A stretch of DNA of 64,000 bases from Theocolax elegans (taxonomy: Eukaryota; Arthropoda; Insecta; Hymenoptera; Cerocephalidae), in NCBI GenBank assembly GCA_026168455.1, contig CM047426.1, positions 75,605,986 to 75,669,985 of the forward strand, read 5' to 3'. Positions 53,085-63,214 of the stretch are shown piece after piece (within the stretch, counting starts at the first letter, position 1; every line of letters begins with the position of its first letter). The position numbers and the translations under genes were made by a program. The notes under the pieces are model-generated. The model saw only the letters and a list, made by a program, of their open reading frames with translations. It was not told the origin of the DNA and searched no databases.

Positions 53085-55385
53085 ATGGCGAATTATTATG
53101 TAGCTCTTTTTGATGAATACACATCCATGGTGCCGGAGACTTGGATCAACGAGAAAAAAAAAAACTGTATGTTGGCCACCAGGTCCAGTGAATCGGCTCC
53201 AAATGAAGAATTTGCGTCCAACCACAAATTGGATGGAGTACAAGTACAAGAAAATAATGGGACCGTATGGTACGTTAATTCCCTTTTAATAACTAAGATA
53301 TATTACAATATAATTTGGTGTTCCAAGGGCGTAGTAGGCATTCATAGACCGAGTGTGATGTGTACAGTACTCATGTTGGATCGCCTCCACTCGTACTGCA
53401 AAACATGACTTTATTACCCGCTAAAATTTTTGTTGCCGGACAGAAGTTACGCGTAATACACGAATTAATATTAGTATTTCATATATTTATTGATATAATC
53501 TAATTCGCAAGGAGAGAAATTGTATATTACAGAATAATTCAGTTATCAATGTTGTCAGAAGCCTCGAAAAACGTACTTTAATCCATAAGATAACGGAAAA
53601 GGTTAAAAAACCATTGGACACTTTTTTAGAATCTAAATTATTACTCGTCGCGTTGTTTTCAACCCATCTAGTCATAATTTCTTTATAGATTATAAATTAT
53701 ATTTTTTTTTACAGATTTCGATGAAGCCTTTAAAGTTGAAAAACAATCTTTAAATGCCTCTACAGGAGATGATACAGATGAGATCTATAAACAATCACAA
53801 GAAATATCTCAGAAGCGCGCGCACAAACCTAAACGACGATTCCTGAGTACATCTTCTGAATCAGAAGACGACAAGCAACAGGATTCGGGACCGAAATCTA
53901 CGGAATCAGACGAAGAATCAGAAGTTGATGACCCAAAGAAGCGTCGAGAAAGCGAGTCCAGTAAGTACATTGATTTCCTCATAGATTAAGTGACTTTACT
54001 AACAACTAGTTATTTTACATAGTTAAGGTGAGCAAGTTATTTTAATGACGTTTAATGAACATAATTAACAAAAAATGTGATTTTAAAATACAATAATCGC
54101 CAGCAAAAAATAAATAAAAATTACTGGATCAAATTAAAAAATGTACTGAAACGGAATGTCTTTTTTAATCCGTTTCAATCCTTTTTTTAGTAAGTAGGGT
54201 CGAAATTCGTTTATACCGGAAATTATAACAAATCGACATAATTGCAGAAACCTCGGATCCCGTATTGCCGAAACCCGCCATGAAATCACCTGCAGCAAAA
54301 AATAATACAGATCCTGCTGATACTACACTGATACTTGAAGTAGAACATCAAGAATCTACGTTAAGTCATGGCTTTAGCGATATTGATAACATATCTGATG
54401 AAGGTAACGATTCCTTGTTTCAATATGTGATAAGATATTTTTAATATGGCATTAAGTTCAAAATTTAATTGATAATAATAAATTAAAAATATCTTGAAGA
54501 AACGACCAGAAACAAGAGGGCTCCAGGACTTATTGTAAAAAGTAAAGACAAGGTTAATGAAGCAAGTAATTCCAATCGCCAAGGAAATTCAAAAAATAAC
54601 AGTAACTTTTATTTTTTAATAAAAATATTATCACAGAAATTATATTGAAATTTGAAACATATGAGTGGTTTGAATTATTATTAACATATTTTGCACTTTT
54701 ACGTAGGCAAAAAATGTGAGGACATACAGCGGTTGAAAGCTGCAACAAAAAATATTGTAAAACGTAAAATGCTTGAAAAGTTATTAGATACAAAGGAAAG
54801 AGATCCCAATGAAGTATTTGAGGTTATGGAATATTTTGATAACATATTACCTCTTCAAACAGTGGAAGACTTAAGAAAGTTTGATCTATCTTTGAAGGAT
54901 GATAAAGATGCTAGAAAAAAATTCGTAAGTTTTATCATTGAAAAAAATATAAATTATAAATATTCTGCAGATTATTTAATTGAAAAATTTTTCCCATATG
55001 TTTACAGATAGCAATGATACGGAATATAGACGGACCTAATCAAAGGGTTTATACCCAACGATGTCTCGAAAGAATAATTACTAATCAACTAGCTGTTCAG
55101 TTTCCTACTCTGGCCAGACTAGAGGCAAAAATAAAGAGCACAAAACTTTACCTTTCAAAGACCTTAAGATATATTCACTTTTGAGAAGTAAGTTAAATCT
55201 CACATCAGAACATAATTATTGTATTTAACTAAATTCATATTAAAATATTATTTACAGGTGCAATCGTTGAAACCAAAATTATATACACTGAAAATGAGTA
55301 TAAAAATATTGTATCTCGGTGGTTAAACTGTGCGAAAGGTCGACTTCCCAAAGAATGCGCTGTCTCGCAAGAAACTGAAGATTAA
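53085..55385 (+). pseudogene. DUF4806-type protein gene, six coding exons, two frame breaks
   Basis: Splice-bounded exons: 53,085-53,269; 53,715-53,960; 54,248-54,403; 54,707-54,924; 55,008-55,187; 55,258-55,385 (stop TAA). Each intron has GT...AG, and the phases agree. Exon 1 starts MANYYVALFDEYTSMVPETW, and after an 11-A run (53,154-53,164) the next frame reads VCWPPGPVNRLQMKN: the 'VP.tW...CyWPP' N-terminal signature of this family. The run is one base off, so the frame breaks there. Exons 2-3 are acidic and Ser-rich with a basic KKRR patch. Exons 4-5 hold the DUF4806 core (NILPLQTVEDLRKFDLSLKD; IAMIRNIDG; FKDLKIYSLLRS), with a second one-base break at about 55,101-55,106 (AVQF to YSGQTRG). 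Function is unknown. It lies 1.8 kb downstream of the transposase, same strand, inside the same element. Both breaks could be sequencing errors. Confidence 0.75.
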
Positions 55386-55443
55386 TTGAAAAATTCAATT
55401 GATTCTGAAACTTTTTTTACTTCGTAGTTCTATTTATTTTTAC

Positions 55444-55793
55444 GTACGATCTCTGAGTATGATCTTTGAGGGTCAAGGCGTGGTTTGAAATAAAAAACCA
55501 ATTGAGGTGGTACAATTTGTCGGCGTTTCTTTTGCTTAATTAGCAGACCTCATCAGGCACACAGTGCAAGAAGTCTAAACGCAACTAAAAGTATCAAGAC
55601 GTTGTGTCAGAAACACACACGTATTAAGAAGTTGTGTTTTTGACACAACGTTTAGTACGTTAAGTTGCGTTTAGACTCCCCGCACTGTGTGGCTGATGAG
55701 GTCTGCGAATTAAGCAAATGAAACGCCGACAAATTGTATCACCTCAATTGGTTTTTTATTTCAAACCACGCCTTGACCCTCAGAGATCGTACT
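55444..55793. mobile_element. Foldback element with hammerhead-like core in each arm (350 bp)
   Basis: Two arms of about 150 bp (55,444-55,600 and 55,640-55,793) match in inverted orientation at roughly nine of ten positions. The left arm has an extra 13 bp near its outer end. Each arm read inward-out contains CTGATGAG, then GTCTGC...AAGC, then GAAACGCC, resembling the conserved parts of a hammerhead ribozyme. Non-coding. It lies just after the stop of the DUF4806 gene. Confidence 0.75.
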
Positions 55794-55837
55794 CTTAACT
55801 CTACTCAATATAAAGGATAATCACTCAAAATTCTATT

Positions 55838-56132
55838 ATATATTTTTACTTACGTTTTACTTTTCCGAGATTTTGATTACTATACTTTAAAGATGATCAA
55901 TTATGTGATTATTTAAAAAAACTGCTATTAAGAAAAGTAGCCTTCAGTCAAAAATGTTCATTGTGATTAAATATTCTATTGTCATATTGAATTAGTGAGA
56001 AAATCATAGTTTAGAGAAAAGCATTCTTAGTTTAATAATAGTTCTGACCTATTTCAAACACATTTATTTAAAAAATAAGCGTTTAGGATGATAGTTTACA
56101 ATGAAAAAAGTATAGAGAGAATTGTAACAAAT
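55838..56132. repeat. Direct repeat, left member (about 295 bp)
   Basis: From ATATTTTTACTTACGTTTTA to AGAGAATTGTAACAA. Recurs at 57,883-58,150 with perhaps 15% divergence and small indels. The two members flank 1.75 kb of unrelated sequence. Confidence 0.75.
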
Positions 56133-56170
56133 CAGTATTTTGTTTGAATGAGATTAATAGATTAGTTTAG

Positions 56171-56302
56171 ATGATTTGTACGCGGTGCGGTGAAGTTTCT
56201 TCCGCTGTCTCAGGATTGACTCACGCTGCGGCCGATTGCCCGCGGGGCCTCAATCAAGTTGTGGTTCCAAATTTTATATTACAAATGTCTTACCACTTAT
56301 AA
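56171..56302 (+). other. Small frame with a zinc-knuckle-like motif
   Basis: 43 codons, MICTRCGEVSSAVSGLTHAA continuing ADCPRGLNQV. Spacing is C-x2-C-x12-H-x4-C, longer than a canonical CCHC knuckle (C-x2-C-x4-H-x4-C). It could be an exon, a gag remnant or chance. It sits in the 1.75 kb between the direct repeats. Confidence 0.25.
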
Positions 56303-57239
56303 TTCAATACGATCAGAAACGTTAATTTTACATCGTATAGTCCTGCTTAGTTTTATTTCAAGGCGTTTAATCAAAGTCGGAATCTGACCAAATTTTAAAG
56401 TATTTGCGTAAGGTAACTGAAACTAAATTTAAGCAAAACAGTGTTAATCAAGTTTAAAATGTATTTATCGATATATTTAAATATCGAAGGATCAAAAGAG
56501 ATAAGCTATAAGCCAAAAACTAATTGCCCGATCTGAAAAAAGCTTCGTTATGTTTGTCGAGAACGGAAAATAACAAACCGTAATTAAAGTTCCCTTACGA
56601 CGGCTTTACAAGAAACTAAATGCATCCTTGAATTTTTTTTTGTTTTATAACTATAAAGAGACCTTTGCAAATCCTTAAAAATAGAAAAAAATAACACGAA
56701 GCCCAAATACTCGACCCGAGAGATTAACGCATGATTTTCACGTGTTAACCAGAAGGCGAGCAAAATCAACTAGTTAGTCCTACGATTCGGCGAGACCATA
56801 AAAAAAAAGGGGAAAAAGGTTGAGACTAGAAACGTGCTCGAACGCTGAGTAGTAAAAAGTTCGGTAGGCCCTGGAAAAGAAAAGGTAGACGAAAGAGCGC
56901 TCGGCATCGGCCCACCATATCTACCTGAAAGAGTTTAAGACTGTAAGAGATTATAAAGGCTTCTTTGCGAGATGCCAGATGTGTACGCATAGATGGATAC
57001 GTATGTACGTGTGTTTATATGTATACATGATGTATATATACACCTATGTGTAACGGTATATACAATACAAGTAAATGTGTAGGTTATAAATAATTATATC
57101 TACGACCAAATAATTTGTATGCGAGAATTTTATGTTAAGGAATAATATCTTCGATTAAATAGTTTGTGCGATAATTTTTATGTTGTAAACTCTGATTTGA
57201 CCGACGGGATAAGTGGGAATAAGGAATTGAGTAAAAGAC
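56303..57239. other. Non-coding sequence between direct repeats
   Basis: Mixed composition; no domain is recognised. Confidence 0.4.
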
Positions 57240-57660
57240 TCAATAATTAACATTCGATTATGTAAATATTTATTGTAACCTCCGACTTGATAACCCGCTC
57301 ATAGTGGAAGCTCCAATTATCGTGCGTGGGCGCGGAAACGTTAGCCTATGGCCGGGACGCTGAATAATTTAAGCAAAGGTTCATCTGGAAATCTCGGCCC
57401 CAATAAAAGGGAGGAACCTCCCGGTTGTGCGGGCCAATAGTTGTTCGATATATTCGAAAAGGGTGAACCTAGGGCTGTCAGGCGACAGAGCTAGCATGAG
57501 TGGGGAAGTGGTGGGAGGTCGGAGGGCCACACCTTGAGCGGGTGAGGCCCGAAGAAGCTACCCTCCGCCCCCGCTTTAGAGTGAAAGTGGGGGTAAGTCG
57601 GAGGCTAGGTAGGCCTCAAGCGAGGGAGGAAAAGTCAGTTAAACAATAGCATCAAACCGG
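57240..57660. other. GC-rich island inside the large element
   Basis: A purine- and G-rich block (GTGGGGAAGTGGTGGGAGGT, AGTGAAAGTGGGGGTAAGTC) in otherwise AT-rich DNA, flanked by the direct repeats. It resembles the 5' part of another TE or an acquired host sequence; I cannot name it. Confidence 0.35.
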
Positions 57661-57882
57661 AAAAGTACCGAGCCATTTTTCCACTTTCTCGATCAATCAA
57701 ATCTGAGTCTTAAGAAAATATTATTAATAACTTGCTCCGGCTATTTCCTCTGACCCGTGAGGTTTTTTACGCCCAAGCAAGGCAGTGTTAACTTTCGCGA
57801 ATAAAAAACTGAATTTAAGAAAGCGAAACACCGACTGTTTATTAACCAATTCCCTACTATCCTCCACGTATCCGCAACAATG

Positions 57883-58150
57883 TTATATATTTTTATATGC
57901 GTTTTACTTTTCCGAGATTTTGATTACTACTTTAAAAATGATCGATGTGATATTTCAAAAACTACTATTAAGAAAAATAGCCTTCAATCAAAAATGTTCA
58001 TTATGATTCAATATTCTATTGCCATATTGAATAAGTGACAAAAGCATTATAGGTTAATGAATGTTTTGACGTATTTTAACACACTTATTTAATAAATAAG
58101 AATGTAGGTTGTTAGTTGACAATAAAAAAATATAGAGAATTGTAACAATT
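57883..58150. repeat. Direct repeat, right member
   Basis: Counterpart of 55,838-56,132: CGTTTTACTTTTCCGAGATT ... ATAGAGAATTGTAACAA. Confidence 0.75.
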
Positions 58151-58179
58151 ATATATTATTGGAGTAATGTTAAGAGAAT

Positions 58180-58752
58180 CGTCCGAAATTATTAAGTTTC
58201 CACCATTGTACCTTTGAATAAAAAAATTCTTAAAAAAGTAAACTTTTACATTATTGGATTTGGTTACCTAAAGAAAATCTAAACGATTCTTTTTTACGTT
58301 TTATTCACCACTTTGAATTATGGAGTTTTTAGAAAGGCGTTAACATTTAATAGTAGAAGAATTCTTAAAAAATACTTTCTTTATTTCCTCCACTGCGTTT
58401 TCTTTAAAATTATTAAAAAAAGAATACTTTTAGAACTCTTAAAATAGCGCACATAAAAAAAATCCTAAGAATTCTTTTTTACGTTTTATTCACCACTTTG
58501 GATTATGGAGTTTTATAAAAAGGCGTTAACATTTGATAGGAAAAGAATTCTTTAATAATACTTTTTCCATTTTCTGTACTGCGTTTTCCTCAAAATTATT
58601 TCAACAAAAAGAATACTTTTTTAACTCTTTTAGATATTAATATAGCGGACATTCGTTATTACTATAGGCTAACTTGAAGAATTCTTTTGAAATTCTTTTT
58701 AGTAAAAAAGAATTTGAAAAGAATTCTTTTAGAATTTAATAAGATTTATTTT
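58180..58752. repeat. Right subterminal repeat region of the large element
   Basis: Two tandem units with a 185 bp period (ACGTTTTATTCACCACTTTG starts at 58,296 and 58,481), each with AAGAATTCTT and AAAGAATACTTTT motifs, then a terminal cluster of AAAAGAATTCTTTT. Inverted relative to the left end region. Confidence 0.75.
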
Positions 58753-58769
58753 TGCTTATTGGGATAGTA

Positions 58770-59983
58770 CAATTTTTACTATCCGATATAGCAATTTTTG
58801 TTTGTGTTATATAGTTACATTGGTAGTTACATTTTTTAGTAATATTTAGTATAAATGTAACAAAATCTCTTATAATTTGAGTATGTCACACTTTTCCAAT
58901 ACAATATATAGTAATTTTTACTACTGATTATTTTAATATACAGGGTGTTCTAAAATTCATTCCGTTAATTTCGCACACATATAAAGCTCGAAATTCTAAA
59001 CAACTTTTCTATCTGACAAATTTTGATTTGAAGCTTATTTTTTAAGATATTATTAATTAAACATTATTAATTTGAGCCAATCAGAGCGCGCCAGTCGGCG
59101 ATGAACGGTGCAGAGAGACCGAAAGCGGTGCGTGGAGGGAGCGCCCAGAGAGGGGAAGTCGAAAACGAAAACGTAATCAAACTCACATATTGGTTGATTC
59201 ATTTGTTATTCAACACGTTATACGCGACAAAATTAAGAGAATCAGGAGATTCAACAATGGCCGATAAGAAAATGTCAAACCTCGAAATTAATTAATTATT
59301 TAATTACTTTGAGTATTAAGTAATTTATTATTTAATACAATTATTCCGTAGCATCATTGTATGTTCTTTAAACAATACTTTTTATAATTTAAATTAATAA
59401 TTTTGTCATTTAAGTTAAACAAAAATTAAAAATAATAATTATTAGTAAATGGAAATAATAAATTATTAATTTTTAGTGCAAATATTTTAACAATTTTTAA
59501 TGGTTTAAAAATTCTTTTATTAATGTTAATTTATTATAAACAATTGTAATGACAGTTTAATTAATAAATTAACCTTTTTTACACAATTCATAGATACATT
59601 ATGCTTTAATTTTGCAAATAAATTTTTTTTGCTATATTAAATCTACAAATTTAAAAAAAAAGTTAAAAAATTTTGTAAACCTATTGTAACACATGTACAC
59701 TAATATTACATTAATATTAAATAGCGTTTAAATTTGAATTGTTTTGCTTTTGTGAAATCTTTATATTTAACGTTATAAATAATTAGCCAAATCGAACCTA
59801 GTAAAAATTAAATTCCATTTAATAAGAATGAATAAATAAAAGGTTTCGATAAAATTGGTGACAAATTAATACACGTTTTTCAATAGTTTAAAACAGGACA
59901 AAATTTGGATTTTTTTTTCAAATAAATGTGTAATTACATATGAGTAAATGCGTTTAATTGGAAAGACAAAAATGTACACATAT
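58770..59983. other. AT-rich flank right of the large element
   Basis: ACAGGGTGTTCTAAAATTCA at about 58,941 looks like a mariner-type terminus, but no partner end was found. A GC-richer patch at 59,075-59,170 gives a 64-codon frame without a domain. Confidence 0.4.
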
Positions 59984-60107
59984 CCCTAGTAGAAATTGAA
60001 CATTTTACAGTTGGGCATCATAATAGGATCATTTTTTGAACATTTTATGTTAATTTGTTATTTCCTGGCTAAAAATTGTTTCATGTATGCTCAAAATTCT
60101 AGTAGGG
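59984..60107. mobile_element. Small MITE, CCCTAGTAGAAA type (124 bp)
   Basis: The left end CCCTAGTAGAAATTGAACA and the right end, complemented, CCCTACTAGAATTTTGAGC are inverted repeats. Related to the unit at 30,580-30,717 inside the hAT element. Confidence 0.65.
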
Positions 60108-61137
60108 AAAGAAAATTATTTATAGCTGTAAATTTACAAATTATTAATACAAGTAAGTAATATTTGATTGATGAGGTTGATTAATGAAAGTAATTACATC
60201 ATTTTTATAATAAACAAGATATTGATACGTTCTTCTGTTTCTTATCTGTATTAAGTAACATATTTTATAAAATAATAAACAACTTAAAACTGTTTGTTAG
60301 TTACTTGAATAGAAAATAGTTTCTAGTAACACAACTGTTTTTAGGTTATCTATCTCCGAATCAAAATCATTTGTGAGTTACATAAAATAATTAGAATAAA
60401 GCAAATGTTAATAAGTTGATAATCAAATTACAAATTTGGCCTAACCTTAAAATGCTCGATTTCTAATAGGGTTTGCAACTAACCTAACAAACATTTATAA
60501 GATGAATTTTTTTTAAATATGTTACTTAATATCGATACGTAACAGGAAAATACTCAAACATCTTGAAAAATTAATTATTTATATTAATAATATGAAAGTT
60601 TACTACTATAAATAATAGATCCCTGTAACTAATCTAACCATTCCAATATCTTGTACATTATAAATATATTATTCTCTTATTATGTTGATAAATCAACATA
60701 ACCTTTAAAAATAATTACTTGTCCTAAAATTTAAAATTTTACTGTTATAAATAATTTTCTTCTCGACGACCTTTACAACAACTTTTAAATTGAATACCCA
60801 ATATAGGTAAATAACACAAAAATGTACTAATATGTTGTGTATTACAAAAATATTATCATCCAATAATGTTGAAGCGTCAAACTAACACAAGAAATTTATT
60901 ACTTGTAACAATTATTTTAAAATTTATTATTACAAAAAAATTTTCTTTAATTACCAACATTTATAATTTGTATTTTATTTCATTTATTATTTACTATAAT
61001 ATAATAATCTCTTGACAAGTTGATAAATTAAAAAAAAAATCAAAATTCTAACGTAATAATAAAATCCACAATGACGATTTTAAAGGGTTAAATCCAGGTT
61101 GTAATAAAATTAACAACTAATTTGATTTTAAAAGTTG
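60108..61137. other. AT-rich non-coding stretch
   Basis: Nothing is recognised. Confidence 0.4.
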
Positions 61138-61176
61138 TACGACGTTTCGTCTGCCAGGTTTTGCAGACCTCTTCAA
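61138..61176 (-). ncRNA. Hammerhead-like motif of Penelope type
   Basis: On the minus strand: TTGAAGAG, a perfect 6 bp stem GTCTGC/GCAGAC (61,163-61,168 with 61,149-61,154) around an 8-base loop, then GAAAC and GTCG. The order CUGAnGA - stem II - GAAA is that of a hammerhead ribozyme. The first core base differs (UUGAAGA). Such motifs are known in the terminal repeats of Penelope-like retroelements. No Penelope RT is seen here, so this would be a fragment. Confidence 0.35.
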
Positions 61177-61505
61177 GTACATAAATGTCAAACAGTTAGC
61201 AATGATCTTCCATTACTCGTAGATGAGTAGAGTCAAGATTTTAACGTAATAGTTAAGTCAAATTCTAATCCCTAGTCCCCCCAACAAGGGGACAACCTTA
61301 AATATAAGATCTGAATGAGTCTGAAGTTTGAACCGTTGCAGCGCAACGATTTTCCGAATTCTTTTAATACACATATTTTTTAATGAAACAGCTAAAATAA
61401 AGATTAAAACATCAAAGTAAGTTCAATTCCTGCAAATTTTTGTATAAAAAAAGTAGGAGAGTCGATTCCAGGAAAAAAGTATTAATAATTAGCAAAAATA
61501 TGTGA
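61177..61505. other. Non-coding sequence before the repeat array
   Basis: Nothing is recognised. Confidence 0.4.
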
Positions 61506-62825
61506 TACCGACAGTCTCTTTTGAATATCTCAAAAAGGCGTCTTTTAAAATAATTCAAATTGACAAGTTAAACTTATTATAACACAATAAGGTTTCACAG
61601 AGATTTTTTTTATCCGAAACAAATATTGAGGGTGGCTGCGAGGGGTGAAATCGGCCAAAAATAGAGAAAATTCCGTTTTTCTTCGGTGTCTTCTATTATA
61701 TCTCAAAAATGCGGTTTTAAAAATGGCTTAAATTAATAAGGAAAGCTCATTATATCACAGTAAGGGCGTGCTAAGATTTTTTTTATCCGGAACGAATATG
61801 AAGGGTGGCTGCGAGGGGTGAAATCGGCCAAAATAGAGAAAATTCCGTTTTCTTTTCGACGTTTTCTAATATATCTCATAAAGGAGTCATTTAAATTAGC
61901 TTAAAATAATAAAATAAGCTTATTATATCACAATAAGGTCGCCCAGTATTTTTTTTTGTTCGGAACGAATATTAAGGGTAGCAACGAGGGGTGAGATCGA
62001 CCAAAAATAAAGAAAATTCCGTTATTTTTTCGACGTTTTCTAATATATCTCATAAAGGCGTCTTTTAAAATGGCTTAAATTAATAAGGTACGCTTATTAT
62101 ATCACAATAAGGTCGCCCAGTATTTTTGTTTTAGGCACGAATATTAAGGGTAGCAACGAGGGGTGAAATCGGCCAAAAATAGAGAAAATTTCGTTTTTTT
62201 TTCGACATTTTCTAATATATCTCATAAAGGCGTCTTTTAAAATGGCTTAAATTAATAAGGTACACTTATTAAAACGCAATAAGGGTGTCCTGAGATTTTG
62301 TTATCCGGCACGAATATTAAGGTTAGCATCGCGGGCCAAAATAGAGAAAATCCCGTTTTTTTCACGTTTTCTAATATATCTCAAAAAGGATCTTTCAAAA
62401 TGGCTTAAATTAATAAGGTACGCTTATTATATCACAATAAGGTCGCCCAGTATTTTTTTTTTTAGGCACGAAAAATAGAAAAAAATTTCGTTTTTTTTTC
62501 GTCGTTTTCTAATATATCTCAAAAAGGTGTCTTTTAAAATGGCTTAAATTAATAAGGTACGCTTATTATATCACAATAAGATTGCCCAGTATTTTTTTTA
62601 GGCACGAATATTAAGGGTAGCAACGAGGGGTGAAATCGGCCAAAAATAGAGAATATTCCGTTTTTTTTGTGATTTTCTATTGTACTCAAAAAGGCATCTT
62701 TTAAAATGGCAAAGTTAATAAGGTAAGCTTATTATAACGCAATAAAGGTGTCCATTGATTTTTTTTATCCGGAACGTATATTAATGTAGGCTGGGTGAAA
62801 TCGACAAAAAATAGGGTAAATCTCT
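61506..62825 (+). repeat. Tandem array of about 170 bp units, direct part
   Basis: About eight imperfect units. Anchor points GAAATCGGCC (or variants) fall at about 61,647, 61,820, 61,993, 62,165, then with shortened units at 62,328, 62,632 and 62,787. Each unit holds TATCTCATAAAGGCGTCTTT, AAAATGGCTTAAATTAATAA and CTTATTATATCACAATAAGG. Unit length is 172-173 bp where complete. Internal deletions shorten two or three units. Confidence 0.85.
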
Positions 62826-62829
62826 GATT

Positions 62830-63210
62830 TTTTTTTTGAGATATAATAGAAAGACGCCAAGGAATAATCATTCCGGATTAAAAAAACCATTGGGCACTCT
62901 TATTGCGTTTTAATTAATAACCTTATTAATTTAAGCCATTTTAAAAGAAGCTTTTTTGAGATATAATAGAAAACGCGGAAAAAGCGGAATTTTCTCTATG
63001 TTTGGCCGATTTCACCATGCGATGCAACCCTTAGGATTCGCTCCGGATAAAAAACTCTCAGGACACCCTTATTGTGATATAATAAGCTTTCCTTATTATT
63101 TTAAGCTATTTTAAAAGAAGCCATTTTGACATATGTTAGAAGACATCAAAAGAAAAACTTGTTGAGCTCATATTGTGATATAATAAGCCTACCTTATTAT
63201 TATAAGCTAT
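62830..63210 (-). repeat. Same array in inverted orientation
   Basis: About two to three units of the same repeat read in reverse (AAGCCATTTTAAAAGAAGC, GGCCGATTTCACC, TATTGTGATATAATAAGC). The orientation flips at about 62,828, making a large inverted structure. Confidence 0.8.
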
Positions 63211-63214
63211 TTTA

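Larger units (their letters stand above)
43082..58767. mobile_element. Large CACTA-like DNA transposon (15.7 kb)
   Basis: The left end CTATCCCAATAAGCA (43,082-43,096) is exactly complementary to the right end 58,753-58,767, and both are bordered by TA (43,080-43,081; 58,768-58,769). Inside both ends are AAGAATTCTTTT-rich subterminal regions with shared features at comparable depth, such as AATGTCCGC and AAAAAGTATTCTTTTT. Between them lie an intact CACTA/Mirage/Chapaev-type transposase gene (49,230-51,296) and a DUF4806 gene (53,085-55,385), both on the plus strand. Association of DUF4806-type proteins with this transposase type in insects fits a two-gene element (inference). Smaller elements are nested within. 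The limits rest on the 15 bp match plus subterminal similarity. Confidence 0.75.

Noticed and set aside
58935..58970. mariner terminal repeat ACAGGGTGTTC
   Set aside because: Only one end is visible; no partner or transposase nearby.
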